Origin: Candidatus Binataceae bacterium
Lineage (GTDB): Bacteria; Desulfobacterota; Binatia; Binatales; Binataceae
Direction: 5' to 3'
Length of the DNA stretch: 64,000 bases
NCBI GenBank assembly: GCA_035650475.1
Contig: DASRHP010000006.1
Span: 310,001 to 374,000, forward strand
The notes below the pieces were generated by a model, which was not told the DNA's origin, searched no databases, and saw only the letters and a list, made by a program, of their open reading frames with translations. Positions 42,701 to 57,958 of the stretch are shown one piece after another; position 1 is the stretch's first letter; each line of letters begins with the position of its first letter. The translations under genes and the position numbers were made by a program.

Positions 42701-45040
42701 ATGAGTAAGGCGCTCGACGGCATCAACCTGGTTGAATTCAGCTCCAACCTCGGCGCCGCGTACGCCGCGATGTTGCTGGCCGAACAGGGAGCGCGTGCGC
42801 TGCGCGTCGAGCCGCCCGGCGGCGCGCCGTGCCGCGGCACGCCGCATTTCCACGTGCTTAATCGCAGCAAACGGGCGTTGTTTCTCGATCTCGACTCGTC
42901 TCAGGGGCGTGCGCGCGTCGAGCGGCTGCTGCGATGGGCGGACATTGCGGTGCTTGGAGATCCGCTGGCGCGAGTTCGCGCGCGTGGGCTCGATTACGCG
43001 GCGCTTTGCCGAATTAATCCCCGACTGGTGGTGCTGCACCTGCCGCCGCTTGGCAGCCGTGGTCCGCTTGCAGACTTCGACGCTGGCGACGAGCTGGTGT
43101 CAGCGCTCGGCGGCGTCTACGGCAGCCAGTGGGCGGCCAGTGGAAACCCGGTCGCGCTGCATTTTCCCGCCGCCAGCTACTCGGCGGGTGTGCTGGGTGC
43201 TGCCGCGGCGGCCGCGGCGCTGCACGCGTGCGAAAGCGGCGGCCAGGGCCAGCTGGTCGAGGTTTCGCTGCTGGCGGGCGCGTTGTCGCTCCAGACCGGC
43301 GGGGTCATGCGCCACGAGAAGATGACCCGCATGCACGAGGGGCCCGCCGATCCGCTGGGCCCAATCCCCTGCTACCGGCTGTTCCGAGCCGCTGACGGCG
43401 AATACCTCTTCATCGCGTGCGGCAATGCGACCTTCTTCAACAAGCTTGCGCTCGCGCTCGATCGGCCTGAAATGGTCGCCGACCCGCGCTTTGAGGGGGC
43501 GCCGTGGGGCGTCGCGCCGCCCCATCGCCAGACGCTCAAGGATCTGATCCAGAAGCATATCGCGACGCGCCCGCGCGCGGAGTGGTTGCGCATCCTGCGC
43601 CAGAACGACATTCCGTGCGCGCCCGTGCTGATGCGCTCTGAGTTTATCGGCGACCCGCAGGTGCGCGCGCTCGCGATGCGCCGCGAGATCGATGATCCGA
43701 CGCTTGGCAAAACCTTTCAGATCGGCATTCCGGTTACGCTCAATGACACGCCCGGCGAGATCGCCGGCTCCGCCCCCGCGCTGCGCGACGATCCGGTCGT
43801 CGAAGCATGGCTCGCTGCGACGCCTGCACGGCAGTCATCGCTGGCTGGCGCAACCGCCAGGGCGGCCGGCGCGCATTCGTTCGCCCGGGGGCCGCTCGAC
43901 GGCGTGCTGGTGCTCGACTTTTGTAGCTACATCGCGGGTTCCTACGGCCCGATGATTCTGAGCCAGATGGGCGCCGAGGTTATCAAGATCGAAAGCCTCG
44001 AGGGCGACGCGTTTCGCCACTTCGGCTTCGGTTTCCTGGGATGGAACCAGGGCAAGCGCGCACTCGCGCTCGACCTCGCCTCGGCGGAGGGGCGCGAGAT
44101 CGTGCACGGCCTGGTGCGCCGTGCGGGTATCGTGGTCGAAAACCTGCGGCCGGGGCGGATGCGCCGATTCGGAATGGATTACGAGGCGCTGGCCGCGCTC
44201 AACCCGCGCCTCATCTTCATGTCGGTCAACGGCTTCGGCAACCACGGCCCCGAGCACAACCAGCCCGGCTTCGATCCGCTGTTGCAAGCGCGCTCGGGCG
44301 TGATGGCGGCCGAGGGCGGACACGGCCATCCGCCGCTCTACCTGACCTGCGCGATCTGCGACTACGGCGCGGCGATGCTGTCGGCGTTCGGATGCGTACT
44401 GGCGCTGCGCGCGCGCGAGCGCACCGGGCGCGGGCAGTTCTGCGAGACCTCGCTGTTGCAATCGTCGATGGCGTTCCAGGCGGGCGAGTTCATCTTTTAT
44501 GACGGCCGGCCCGACCTCGAGAACAGCCGCCCCGAATCGCGTGGCCGCTCGGCGCTTTGCCGCGCCTACCAGTGCCGCGACGATGGATGGTTGTTCGTTG
44601 ACGCGAAGGCTCCGGCGCATTGGGACGCGCTGTGCCAGATATGCGGAATCAGCGCCGCCGCCTCCTTTGCCGCGGCGGCGGCAGAGCCTGAGGACGGCAC
44701 GGTCGCGTCGGCGCTGGCCGAGGCCTTCGCGCGGATGGAGCGCGCCGCCGCGCTCGATGCGTTGGGCAGAGCGGGCGTCCCCGCAATCAGCGTGCATCGC
44801 TACGGCGATCTGTTCGACGACCCGCAGGTCCGCGCGAACGATCTCCTCGCCGAGCTACATCACTCGCAGTGGGGCGCGGTCGTACAGACCGGACTGCTCG
44901 CGAAGTTCTCGGCGACGCCGGGCCGCGTTGAGCGCGCCGCGCCGCTGCTCGGCGAGCATACTGACGAGATTCTCGCCCGCTACCTCGGCTACGACCGCGA
45001 GCGCATCGCCGACCTGCGCCGGCGCCGGATTGTCAAATAG
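42701..45040 (+). CDS. Double-domain family III CoA-transferase (tandem CaiB/BaiF fusion)
   Basis: This 779-residue protein contains two complete family III CoA-transferase units. The first opens LDGINLVEFSSNLGAAYAAMLLAEQGARALRVEPP and runs to about residue 390; the second opens PLDGVLVLDFCSYIAGSYGPMILSQMGAEVIKIE near 400 and ends with APLLGEHTDEILARYLGYD. Single-domain relatives are about 400 residues. Family III enzymes are usually interlocked homodimers, so the fusion may mimic a dimer within one chain. Only the second half has the clear RPGRMRRFGMDYEAL and NGFGNHGPEHNQPGFD blocks, so the halves may differ in activity. It starts at ATG 42701 and leads a plus-strand group with amidase genes. 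Confidence 0.88.
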   Translation: MSKALDGINLVEFSSNLGAAYAAMLLAEQGARALRVEPPGGAPCRGTPHFHVLNRSKRALFLDLDSSQGRARVERLLRWADIAVLGDPLARVRARGLDYAALCRINPRLVVLHLPPLGSRGPLADFDAGDELVSALGGVYGSQWAASGNPVALHFPAASYSAGVLGAAAAAAALHACESGGQGQLVEVSLLAGALSLQTGGVMRHEKMTRMHEGPADPLGPIPCYRLFRAADGEYLFIACGNATFFNKLALALDRPEMVADPRFEGAPWGVAPPHRQTLKDLIQKHIATRPRAEWLRILRQNDIPCAPVLMRSEFIGDPQVRALAMRREIDDPTLGKTFQIGIPVTLNDTPGEIAGSAPALRDDPVVEAWLAATPARQSSLAGATARAAGAHSFARGPLDGVLVLDFCSYIAGSYGPMILSQMGAEVIKIESLEGDAFRHFGFGFLGWNQGKRALALDLASAEGREIVHGLVRRAGIVVENLRPGRMRRFGMDYEALAALNPRLIFMSVNGFGNHGPEHNQPGFDPLLQARSGVMAAEGGHGHPPLYLTCAICDYGAAMLSAFGCVLALRARERTGRGQFCETSLLQSSMAFQAGEFIFYDGRPDLENSRPESRGRSALCRAYQCRDDGWLFVDAKAPAHWDALCQICGISAAASFAAAAAEPEDGTVASALAEAFARMERAAALDALGRAGVPAISVHRYGDLFDDPQVRANDLLAELHHSQWGAVVQTGLLAKFSATPGRVERAAPLLGEHTDEILARYLGYDRERIADLRRRRIVK

Positions 45041-45167
45041 CGGCCCGGCGCGCCGCTCACCCCCGGGGCGGCAATTGCGCTAGGGTACCCCGAGACGGAC
45101 CGAGAGGCCGTACAATGCGGCTGCGCCCGCGCCCGGCGTGGCGATCCCGGTCCACACGAGGTGCGCG

Positions 45168-46553
<1,386 letters not shown>

Positions 46554-46588
46554 GGCGATAAGGCAACGCCGGCGCGGAGGCGATCACG

Positions 46589-47560
46589 ATGGCAAAGAGT
46601 CTCGGAATTTCGCTCGCCCCTTTCTCCGGAATCCCATATCCGGACCTGACCCGGCTCGCGTGCGAAGCCGAGGACACCGGATTCAGCGGCGTCTTTATCC
46701 CGGAAGCCGCCAACGACGGCCTGATGTGCTGCTATGCGATCGCGCGCGCGACCAGCCGGATCACGATCGCCACCTGGATCGTCAACATCTACTTCCGTGA
46801 GCCGGCGCTGTGCGCGGCGGCGAGTGAGATGGTGCAGACCGAGTCCGGTGGACGTTTCATCCTGGGCCTCGGCGTCAGCCATCGCCCGGCGATGGAGTCG
46901 CTGGGCATCCAGATGGGCAACGCGCGCGACCGGCTGCGCGCCTACACCGCGTTTCTGCGCAAGGCGCTCGCCGGCGAGCCGGTCGGCGCGTTCGGCCGCG
47001 CCTACCGCAAGCCGGCCAAGCCGGTGCCGATCTACTTTGCCGCGCTCGCGCTGGAGACCGCGCGGCTGGGCGGCGAGATTGCCGACGGCCTGATGCTCTA
47101 CCTGGCCTCGCCCGAGCGGATGCGCGCGTCGGCCGCAGTCGCGCACGCCGCCGCGCGTGCGGCCGGACGCCAGCCGTCCGACGTCGCGATTACGATGGGC
47201 GTGCCGGCGTTTATCGACGACGATCGCGTCCGCGCGCTCGACGCGGCCCGCCGCGCGCTTTCCTTCTACGCCTCGCTGCCGTTCTACAACCGGCTGCTTG
47301 CGCGCAGCGGCTTCGCGGCCGAGGCGGCGCGCGTGATGGAGGCGGCGAAGCGGCGCGACGCCTCCGCGATGGCGGCGGCGCTGACGGACAAGATGGCCGA
47401 CACGGTCGCGTTGATCGGGCCGCCCGCGCGATGTGTGGAGCGGCTCGCCGAGTATCGCGCTGCGGGCGCCGAGCTGCCGATCATCGTTCCCAACCAGGTC
47501 GGCGACGACTACCTGACCACCGTGCGCAAGGCGCTAAAAGTCTTCACGGCAACACTCTGA
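46589..47560 (+). CDS. LLM-class flavin/F420-dependent oxidoreductase
   Basis: This 323-residue luciferase-like protein starts AKSLGISLAPFSGIPYPDLTRLACEAEDTGFSGVFIPEAAND, then has RITIATWIVNIYFREPALCAAAS and GRFILGLGVSHRP, in the order seen in F420- or FMN-dependent members. It starts at ATG 46589 behind GGAGG. Location between two amidase genes suggests that amidase and oxidoreductase act on one compound, perhaps a nitrogen heterocycle whose ring is oxidised and then hydrolysed; that is inference from gene order. Confidence 0.88.
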   Translation: MAKSLGISLAPFSGIPYPDLTRLACEAEDTGFSGVFIPEAANDGLMCCYAIARATSRITIATWIVNIYFREPALCAAASEMVQTESGGRFILGLGVSHRPAMESLGIQMGNARDRLRAYTAFLRKALAGEPVGAFGRAYRKPAKPVPIYFAALALETARLGGEIADGLMLYLASPERMRASAAVAHAAARAAGRQPSDVAITMGVPAFIDDDRVRALDAARRALSFYASLPFYNRLLARSGFAAEAARVMEAAKRRDASAMAAALTDKMADTVALIGPPARCVERLAEYRAAGAELPIIVPNQVGDDYLTTVRKALKVFTATL

Positions 47561-47584
47561 GTGGGTAACACGGAGGAAATGACG

Positions 47585-47800
47585 ATGGCACGGCTGACAC
47601 CCGAGACGGTCAAGGCGATGGCGAAGGAGCTGTACGGCTACGAGATGTCGGACGAGAGCGCAGGCGCGGTCGCCAACGCGGCGGGTGCGATGGTGACCAA
47701 CGCGCGGCGGCTCGGCAATCTCGACCTCGCCGGCGTGCAGCCGCCCTTCGGCTATCCGATCCTGCTGGCCGAGGCCGAACGCATCCGCAAGCGCGGCTGA
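47585..47800 (+). CDS. AtzG/GatC-like amidase accessory protein
   Basis: This 71-residue protein looks like the small GatC-like partners (DUF4089/AtzG type) of AtzE amidases: a helix near the N terminus (LTPETVKAMAKELYGYEM) and the segment ARRLGNLDLAGVQPPFGYPILLAEAERI, where these proteins wrap the amidase. I start at ATG 47585 behind GGAGG; earlier in-frame starts at 47561 and 47579 are less likely. Its stop lies 3 bp before the start of the second amidase. The pair is likely a complex. The homology is short, so the call is moderate. Confidence 0.7.
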   Translation: MARLTPETVKAMAKELYGYEMSDESAGAVANAAGAMVTNARRLGNLDLAGVQPPFGYPILLAEAERIRKRG

Positions 47801-47803
47801 GCG

Positions 47804-49219
47804 ATGTCGCACGACGAGCTGCTGAGTTTCGACGTTGCGGCGCTCGGCGAGGCGATCCGCGCCCGGCGGATCTCGCCGGTCGAGCTGACCGAGGCGTATC
47901 TCGGCCGGATCGAGCTGCTCGACAAGCGCGTCAACGCCTACATCACGGTCACCGCCGAGCGCGCCCGCGCCGACGCCGCGCGCGCCGAGGCCGAGGTTGC
48001 GGCGGGCAACTGGCGCGGGCCGTTTCACGGCGTGCCGGTCGCGCTCAAGGACCTCTGCTACACACGCGGAATTCGCACCAGCGCGGGCGCGAAGATTCTT
48101 GCCGACTTTGTTCCCGAGTACGACTCGACGGTGTGGGCGCGGCTTGCGGCCGCGGGCGCGGTCCTGCTCGGCAAACTCAACATGCACGAGTTCGCCAACG
48201 GCGCGAGCTCAACCAACCCGCACTTCGGCGCGGTGCGCAATCCCTACAACCTCGACCATATCCCCGGCGGATCGAGCGGCGGCTGCGGTACGGCGATCGT
48301 TGCACGCACCGCGGCGGCGACGATCGGCACCGACACCGGCGGCTCGATCCGGATTCCGGCGGCGTTTTGTGGATGCGTCGGCCTCAAGCAGACGTGGGGC
48401 CGGGTCAGCCGCTACGGGGTGATTCCGCTGAGCGACACGCTCGACCACGCCGGGCCGATCGCACGCACGGTGCGCGACGCCGCGCTGATGCTCAACGTGA
48501 TCGCCGGCCACGACCCCAACGACGCGACCTCCAGCCGCGAGCCGGTGCCCGATTACACAAGCCGCCTTGAGGCGGGCGTGCGCGGGATGCGTCTGGGCGT
48601 GATCACGGAATTGACCGTCGGCACATCGGACGAGGTGCTCGATTCGTTCCGCGCCGCATTAAAGGTGCTTGAATCACTCGGCGCCGCGCTCGAGGAGGTT
48701 TCGATTCCGGCGATCGAGTCGGGGATCGCGCTTGCCACCGCGATCATGTCGCCCGAGGCGTTCGACTTCCATCGCCGATGGTTCCCCGAGCGCGCGGACG
48801 ACTACGGCGCCGACGTGCGGCGCACGATGGAGACCGCGGGGGTGATGCCGGCGACCGGTTATATCCGGGCGCAGCGGATGCGCGCGGGGTTGCTCGCCCG
48901 CGTGCTCGAAGCGATGGAAGGGCGGGCGGCGCTGCTCGCGCCGACCGCAGGAATCGAGCCTCCGCTAGTCAGTAACCTCGGACGCGTGCTGGCGACGCCG
49001 GGTGGAGGAACGGTGAACCTCGTGTCCGCAGTGCTGCGCTTCACCGCGCCGTTCAACGTCACCGGCCAGCCCACGCTCGCGATTCCGACGGGGCTCTCGC
49101 GCGCCGGGCTGCCGCTCTCGATGCAGGTCGTCGGGCGACCGTTCGACGAGTTGACTGTGCTCCAGGTCGGTGCGGCCTACGAACGCGCCCGCGTGCCGCT
49201 CCCGCCGCCGGCGCTCTAG
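47804..49219 (+). CDS. Amidase-signature hydrolase, copy 2
   Basis: This 471-residue amidase has Lys82 in ALKDLCYT, PGGSSGGC (157-158) and Ser181 in TDTGGSIRIPA, so the catalytic triad is complete. It is close to the amidase at 45168-46553 throughout (for example GRVSRYGVIPLSDTLDHAGPI) and is about 10 residues longer near the C terminus (VLATPGGGTVNLVSAV). It starts at ATG 47804, 3 bp after the AtzG-like gene, with a stop TGA before it. Physical coupling to the AtzG-like gene suggests a heteromeric amidase. The gene converges on gyrA. Confidence 0.92.
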   Translation: MSHDELLSFDVAALGEAIRARRISPVELTEAYLGRIELLDKRVNAYITVTAERARADAARAEAEVAAGNWRGPFHGVPVALKDLCYTRGIRTSAGAKILADFVPEYDSTVWARLAAAGAVLLGKLNMHEFANGASSTNPHFGAVRNPYNLDHIPGGSSGGCGTAIVARTAAATIGTDTGGSIRIPAAFCGCVGLKQTWGRVSRYGVIPLSDTLDHAGPIARTVRDAALMLNVIAGHDPNDATSSREPVPDYTSRLEAGVRGMRLGVITELTVGTSDEVLDSFRAALKVLESLGAALEEVSIPAIESGIALATAIMSPEAFDFHRRWFPERADDYGADVRRTMETAGVMPATGYIRAQRMRAGLLARVLEAMEGRAALLAPTAGIEPPLVSNLGRVLATPGGGTVNLVSAVLRFTAPFNVTGQPTLAIPTGLSRAGLPLSMQVVGRPFDELTVLQVGAAYERARVPLPPPAL

Positions 49220-49262
49220 CCGCGCCGGGAGGCCGCACGGGCTATCTGGATCCGCGAATTCC

Positions 49263-51800
<2,538 letters not shown>

Positions 51801-51961
51801 TGCCTTTTATTTTCCGATTTCAGCTTATTTGGATTTCGCTCCCTACAAGACTGAGGCGAACGACCTAACCGTCCGACCCGTTCGCGGGGGAGCGGTTGGG
51901 GGTCAGGTCGCACGCCATCCAAGATTTTCCCTTGGACGGGGAGAGGAGACAGAGTTGGCGG

Positions 51962-54747
<2,786 letters not shown>

Positions 54748-56979
54748 CTACTTGGTTTCGAACTCAAAAACCATCTCGGTCGGCTGGCCGTCGACCGCTT
54801 CCTCTAGCTTTTCCAGGTAGAGGTTTACCAGCGCATCGTCGGGTGCCTCGCGGTTGAGCGCGCGCAGGGTGGCGACTGCGGCCGAGGCGTTGCCGTTGCG
54901 CACGTGTTCGAGCGCTTGGTTGAAGCGCTGGTAGAAAGAGGCGTCGATTCCGTTGCCGGCGCGCCCGGCAACGTCGACGATCGGGACGAGCTGTTCCTTG
55001 CCCTTGACCTTAACCAGGCCGACCTCGCGCCCGCAGTAGTTGCTGTCGGCCTCGAGCACAGTCTGACGGTTGACCAGCAAATGGACCCCGAAGTGGCGGG
55101 TCAGACCCTCAAGGCGCGCAGCGAGGTTGACCGTGTCGCCTACTGCCGAGTAGTCAAAACGCTGCTCGCTTCCGAGGTTGCCCACGATCGCCTCGCCGGT
55201 GGCGACTCCGATGCCGATATCGACGTCGGCGAAGCGCTCATCGGTCCTGCGCAGGCGCGCCAGCCCTTCGAGCATGCTGAGCGCGCAGTCGATCGCCGCG
55301 CGGGCCGGATTGGCGATGGCCTTGGGGGCGCCCCAGAACGCCATAATCCCGTCACCCATCAGCTTGTCGACCACACCCTGCGACTCGAAGATGATCCGCG
55401 TCATCTCGGTCATGTAGCTGTTAAGCAGGGCGACCAGGCGCTCCGGTTCGTAGCGCTCGGCGCGCGCGGTGAAGTTGACGATGTCGGCGAACAGGATGGC
55501 GAGGTGGCGCCGCTCGCCGCCTAGCCGCAAGCCGGCGGGATCGTCAACCACCGAGGCGACCACGTCGGGATTGAGGTAGTGCTCGAGCGCGTTGCGCACG
55601 TATTTCTTGGCCCTGCCTTCGGTGATGTATAGGTAAGTGGCCTGGAAAACGTAGGTCAGCGAAGAGGCCGCCAGCGGCATCACCACGTTGATCAAGATTC
55701 CCGCCCTAGTCAGGCAGTACTGAGCGTAGCCGACGAAACCGATCATCACCCACAGCCAGATTGCCGCCGACGACAGCGGTGAGAGGTAGGCCACGGTCAG
55801 ACTGATCGCGAGGACCATGATCGCCGCCGCCACCTCCTCCTCGGCGGCGTCGGTCAGGCGCGAGCGCTGGACGAAATCGCCACGCAATACGTTGTCGATC
55901 GCGTTGGCGTGAACCTCGACCCCCGGGAAGTCGGCACCCACCGGTGTGACCACGCGGTCGCCCAGCGCATGCGCGGTCATTCCCACGAGCACCAGCTTGC
56001 CGGCCAGCGCGGCCGGCGGCACGCGGCGGGCGATAATGTCGGAAACCGAGTAGGTCGCAAACGTGCCCGGCGGCCCCCGGAAGTCCACAATCATTCCCCC
56101 GATCTCGTCCACCGGGATCCGCTCGGAGCCGACCGCGACCTGCTGGATACCGTCAGGCCCAACCGCGAGACTGAGCGGCGCGTTGTTGCGATAGGCCGCG
56201 ACCAGCGCCAGGTACAGCGGAACGCAATAGCGCTTGCCGAAACGGATGACCGTCAGCTCGGAGCGCATCACACCGTCCGCATCCGCGCCGATATCGACGT
56301 AGCCTATCCCGCGCACGGCGCGGTTGAGAATAGGCACTGGCGGCAAATAGGCATGCGCGCTCATCAGCGCCCGCGAGGCGCCGGGCAATTCGCGCACCAG
56401 CCCGTAGGCAAGCGGCGGCGGATCAAGTGGGACCGTTTTGTAACCCGTAGTGACCGGCGCCGGCGGGGAGCCGTCGTCTACCTGGTGACTCTGGAAGGCG
56501 TAGGCGATGTAGGTCGCTCCCTGATGCCGGATCGCTTCGGCGAAGGCCGCATCATTGCCCGCGCCAAGCGTCTCCTCGACGGCGCGACGCGCGGCTCCCA
56601 TCGTCTTGAGGCGCGCCAAAATCCGCTCTGCCTGTGCGTCGTCCTCGTCGCGCTCGCTGAACAGGACGTCGTAGCCGACAACGGCGGCCTTGTACTCAGC
56701 CAGCGCCTGATTCAGCCGCGCCTCCATGCTGCGCGGCCATGGCCAGTGGCCAAGGTCGGCGATGCTCTTGTCGTCGATGGCGGCGATCACGACCGCACCG
56801 GTCGGGCGCGGGCGCTCGATCATATACATTCTAAGGTCGGCCGCTTTCAGTTCGGCCAGTTCGAAGAGCGCCGGATGGTGGGCGTTGAAGAGAAAAAACG
56901 CGATCAGAACGGCCAGCCCGATGAGCAGCGGGACCCATGCCTGCCGGCGGCGTCTGTTGACGGTCTGCCTGGTGGCCAT
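54748..56979 (-). CDS. CHASE2-domain class III adenylate/guanylate cyclase
   Basis: This 743-residue membrane cyclase begins with an N-terminal helix (WVPLLIGLAVLIAFFLFNAH), followed by the extracytoplasmic CHASE2 sensor (LRMYMIERPRPTGAVVIAAIDDKSIADLGHWPWPRSMEARLNQAL, DVLFSERDEDD, VDFRGPPGTF), about three C-terminal helices of the sensor, and a class III catalytic domain at about 490-640. That domain has FADIVNFTARAERY, GDGIMAFWG (metal aspartates) and GDTVNLAARLEGL. The tail LEHVRNGNASAAVATLRALNREAPDDALVNLYL resembles a short TPR. Signal output is probably cAMP. The FecR-domain gene 80 bp upstream is a frequent partner of CHASE2 cyclases. Confidence 0.92.
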   Translation of the reverse strand: MATRQTVNRRRRQAWVPLLIGLAVLIAFFLFNAHHPALFELAELKAADLRMYMIERPRPTGAVVIAAIDDKSIADLGHWPWPRSMEARLNQALAEYKAAVVGYDVLFSERDEDDAQAERILARLKTMGAARRAVEETLGAGNDAAFAEAIRHQGATYIAYAFQSHQVDDGSPPAPVTTGYKTVPLDPPPLAYGLVRELPGASRALMSAHAYLPPVPILNRAVRGIGYVDIGADADGVMRSELTVIRFGKRYCVPLYLALVAAYRNNAPLSLAVGPDGIQQVAVGSERIPVDEIGGMIVDFRGPPGTFATYSVSDIIARRVPPAALAGKLVLVGMTAHALGDRVVTPVGADFPGVEVHANAIDNVLRGDFVQRSRLTDAAEEEVAAAIMVLAISLTVAYLSPLSSAAIWLWVMIGFVGYAQYCLTRAGILINVVMPLAASSLTYVFQATYLYITEGRAKKYVRNALEHYLNPDVVASVVDDPAGLRLGGERRHLAILFADIVNFTARAERYEPERLVALLNSYMTEMTRIIFESQGVVDKLMGDGIMAFWGAPKAIANPARAAIDCALSMLEGLARLRRTDERFADVDIGIGVATGEAIVGNLGSEQRFDYSAVGDTVNLAARLEGLTRHFGVHLLVNRQTVLEADSNYCGREVGLVKVKGKEQLVPIVDVAGRAGNGIDASFYQRFNQALEHVRNGNASAAVATLRALNREAPDDALVNLYLEKLEEAVDGQPTEMVFEFETK

Positions 56980-57059
56980 CGCGCGACGCCCCAGAGCTTA
57001 GCGCGCGGCGCGCCGAACAACCATCGGGGCCGACGCAAAGACGATAGGAGCGCTTCGGC

Positions 57060-57830
57060 CTACCTAACAGAGGTGCCTGGGCTTCGGGGTCCCCCGCTGC
57101 TGAAGGCGCCGCCTGCGGCGAGGCCGCCCAGCGTGCCGGCGCCAACGAACGCGCCGCCTAGAAGCAGGCTGGCAGTTCCGGGTCCGCCGAACGCCGCTGC
57201 CGCAGCCGCCGCAAGCTCGCTGGGCGGCTCGGGAGGGTAGCCGCAGGGAACCAGCGTCTTGTAGCCCGCCGGCACCTGAACCGAGCCCGCCGACGGATTG
57301 GTCGAATTCACCACCTCGACCGTGCCTTCATACACCGAAACCTGGGTAAAGCGGCGGCAATCCTTGTACTCCTTGCGCTCGCTGGTGTCGGTCTCGGTGT
57401 CGTATTGGGTCCCGCGCGCTGAGGCGACGGCGTTGGGGGTATGCACCTCGAAATTGGGCGTGGGAGCGGCCGTGTACGAGACAAACGACCGGACCAGCCC
57501 CGAAAACAGGCTCAGCTTGGTGTTGCGGGTGCCCGGAGCGACCATTTCCTGGTCGATGACCAGCGTGGTCGATTCGGCGACCTCGAGTTTGCTGTTGTCG
57601 ATAAGGGTCACGCTGGCGCGGCCGTTGCTGGCGGTCACGATGCGGTCGCCGACATTCAGTCCCATCCCCTGGGTCGCGCTCAAGGTCGAGCCGGTGCGCT
57701 CGACATGGACGTCTCCGCTAAGCGCACTCAGTATGCCGGCCGCGGTTTGAGCGTGCGCGGGAGGCGCGCAAGGGCCGGTCAGGCTGGCTAATGCAGCTAT
57801 AATTAGCAATAATATGAATGTATTACGCAT
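57060..57830 (-). CDS. FecR-domain secreted protein
   Basis: This 256-residue protein has a signal peptide (MRNTFILLLIIAALASLTGPCAPPAHAQ), then a FecR domain of about 110 residues (VGDRIVTASNGRASVTLIDNSKLEVAESTTLVID, FEVHTPNAVASARGTQYDTETD, VYEGTVEVVN). The C terminus has a run of alanine and glycine with a hydrophobic patch (TASLLLGGAFVGAGTLGG) that may be a weak membrane anchor. FecR-domain proteins of this type are often encoded beside CHASE2 cyclases and may send an outside signal to them. The cyclase gene starts 80 bp downstream. No Shine-Dalgarno is visible at ATG 57830. Confidence 0.88.
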   Translation of the reverse strand: MRNTFILLLIIAALASLTGPCAPPAHAQTAAGILSALSGDVHVERTGSTLSATQGMGLNVGDRIVTASNGRASVTLIDNSKLEVAESTTLVIDQEMVAPGTRNTKLSLFSGLVRSFVSYTAAPTPNFEVHTPNAVASARGTQYDTETDTSERKEYKDCRRFTQVSVYEGTVEVVNSTNPSAGSVQVPAGYKTLVPCGYPPEPPSELAAAAAAAFGGPGTASLLLGGAFVGAGTLGGLAAGGAFSSGGPRSPGTSVR

Positions 57831-57901
57831 AAAAGGATATTTAAAAGCCAGCCCTCGGCATCTTTATCGTTTGGCGCCGTTAGAGTCAAACGACGCTGCA
57901 C

Positions 57902-57934
57902 AAAAAAAACCGTCCTTTCGACGGTTTAAAAAAA
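57902..57934 (-). terminator. Rho-independent terminator of the MoxR-VWA operon
   Basis: On the minus strand, AAACCGTC and GACGGTTT pair around GAAAG and are followed by a T-run, all within 60 nt of the VWA gene stop. An A-rich stretch flanks the other side, so it could also act on the plus strand. Confidence 0.8.
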
Positions 57935-57958
57935 TAATCCGGAAGGAATTGCGGGCGT

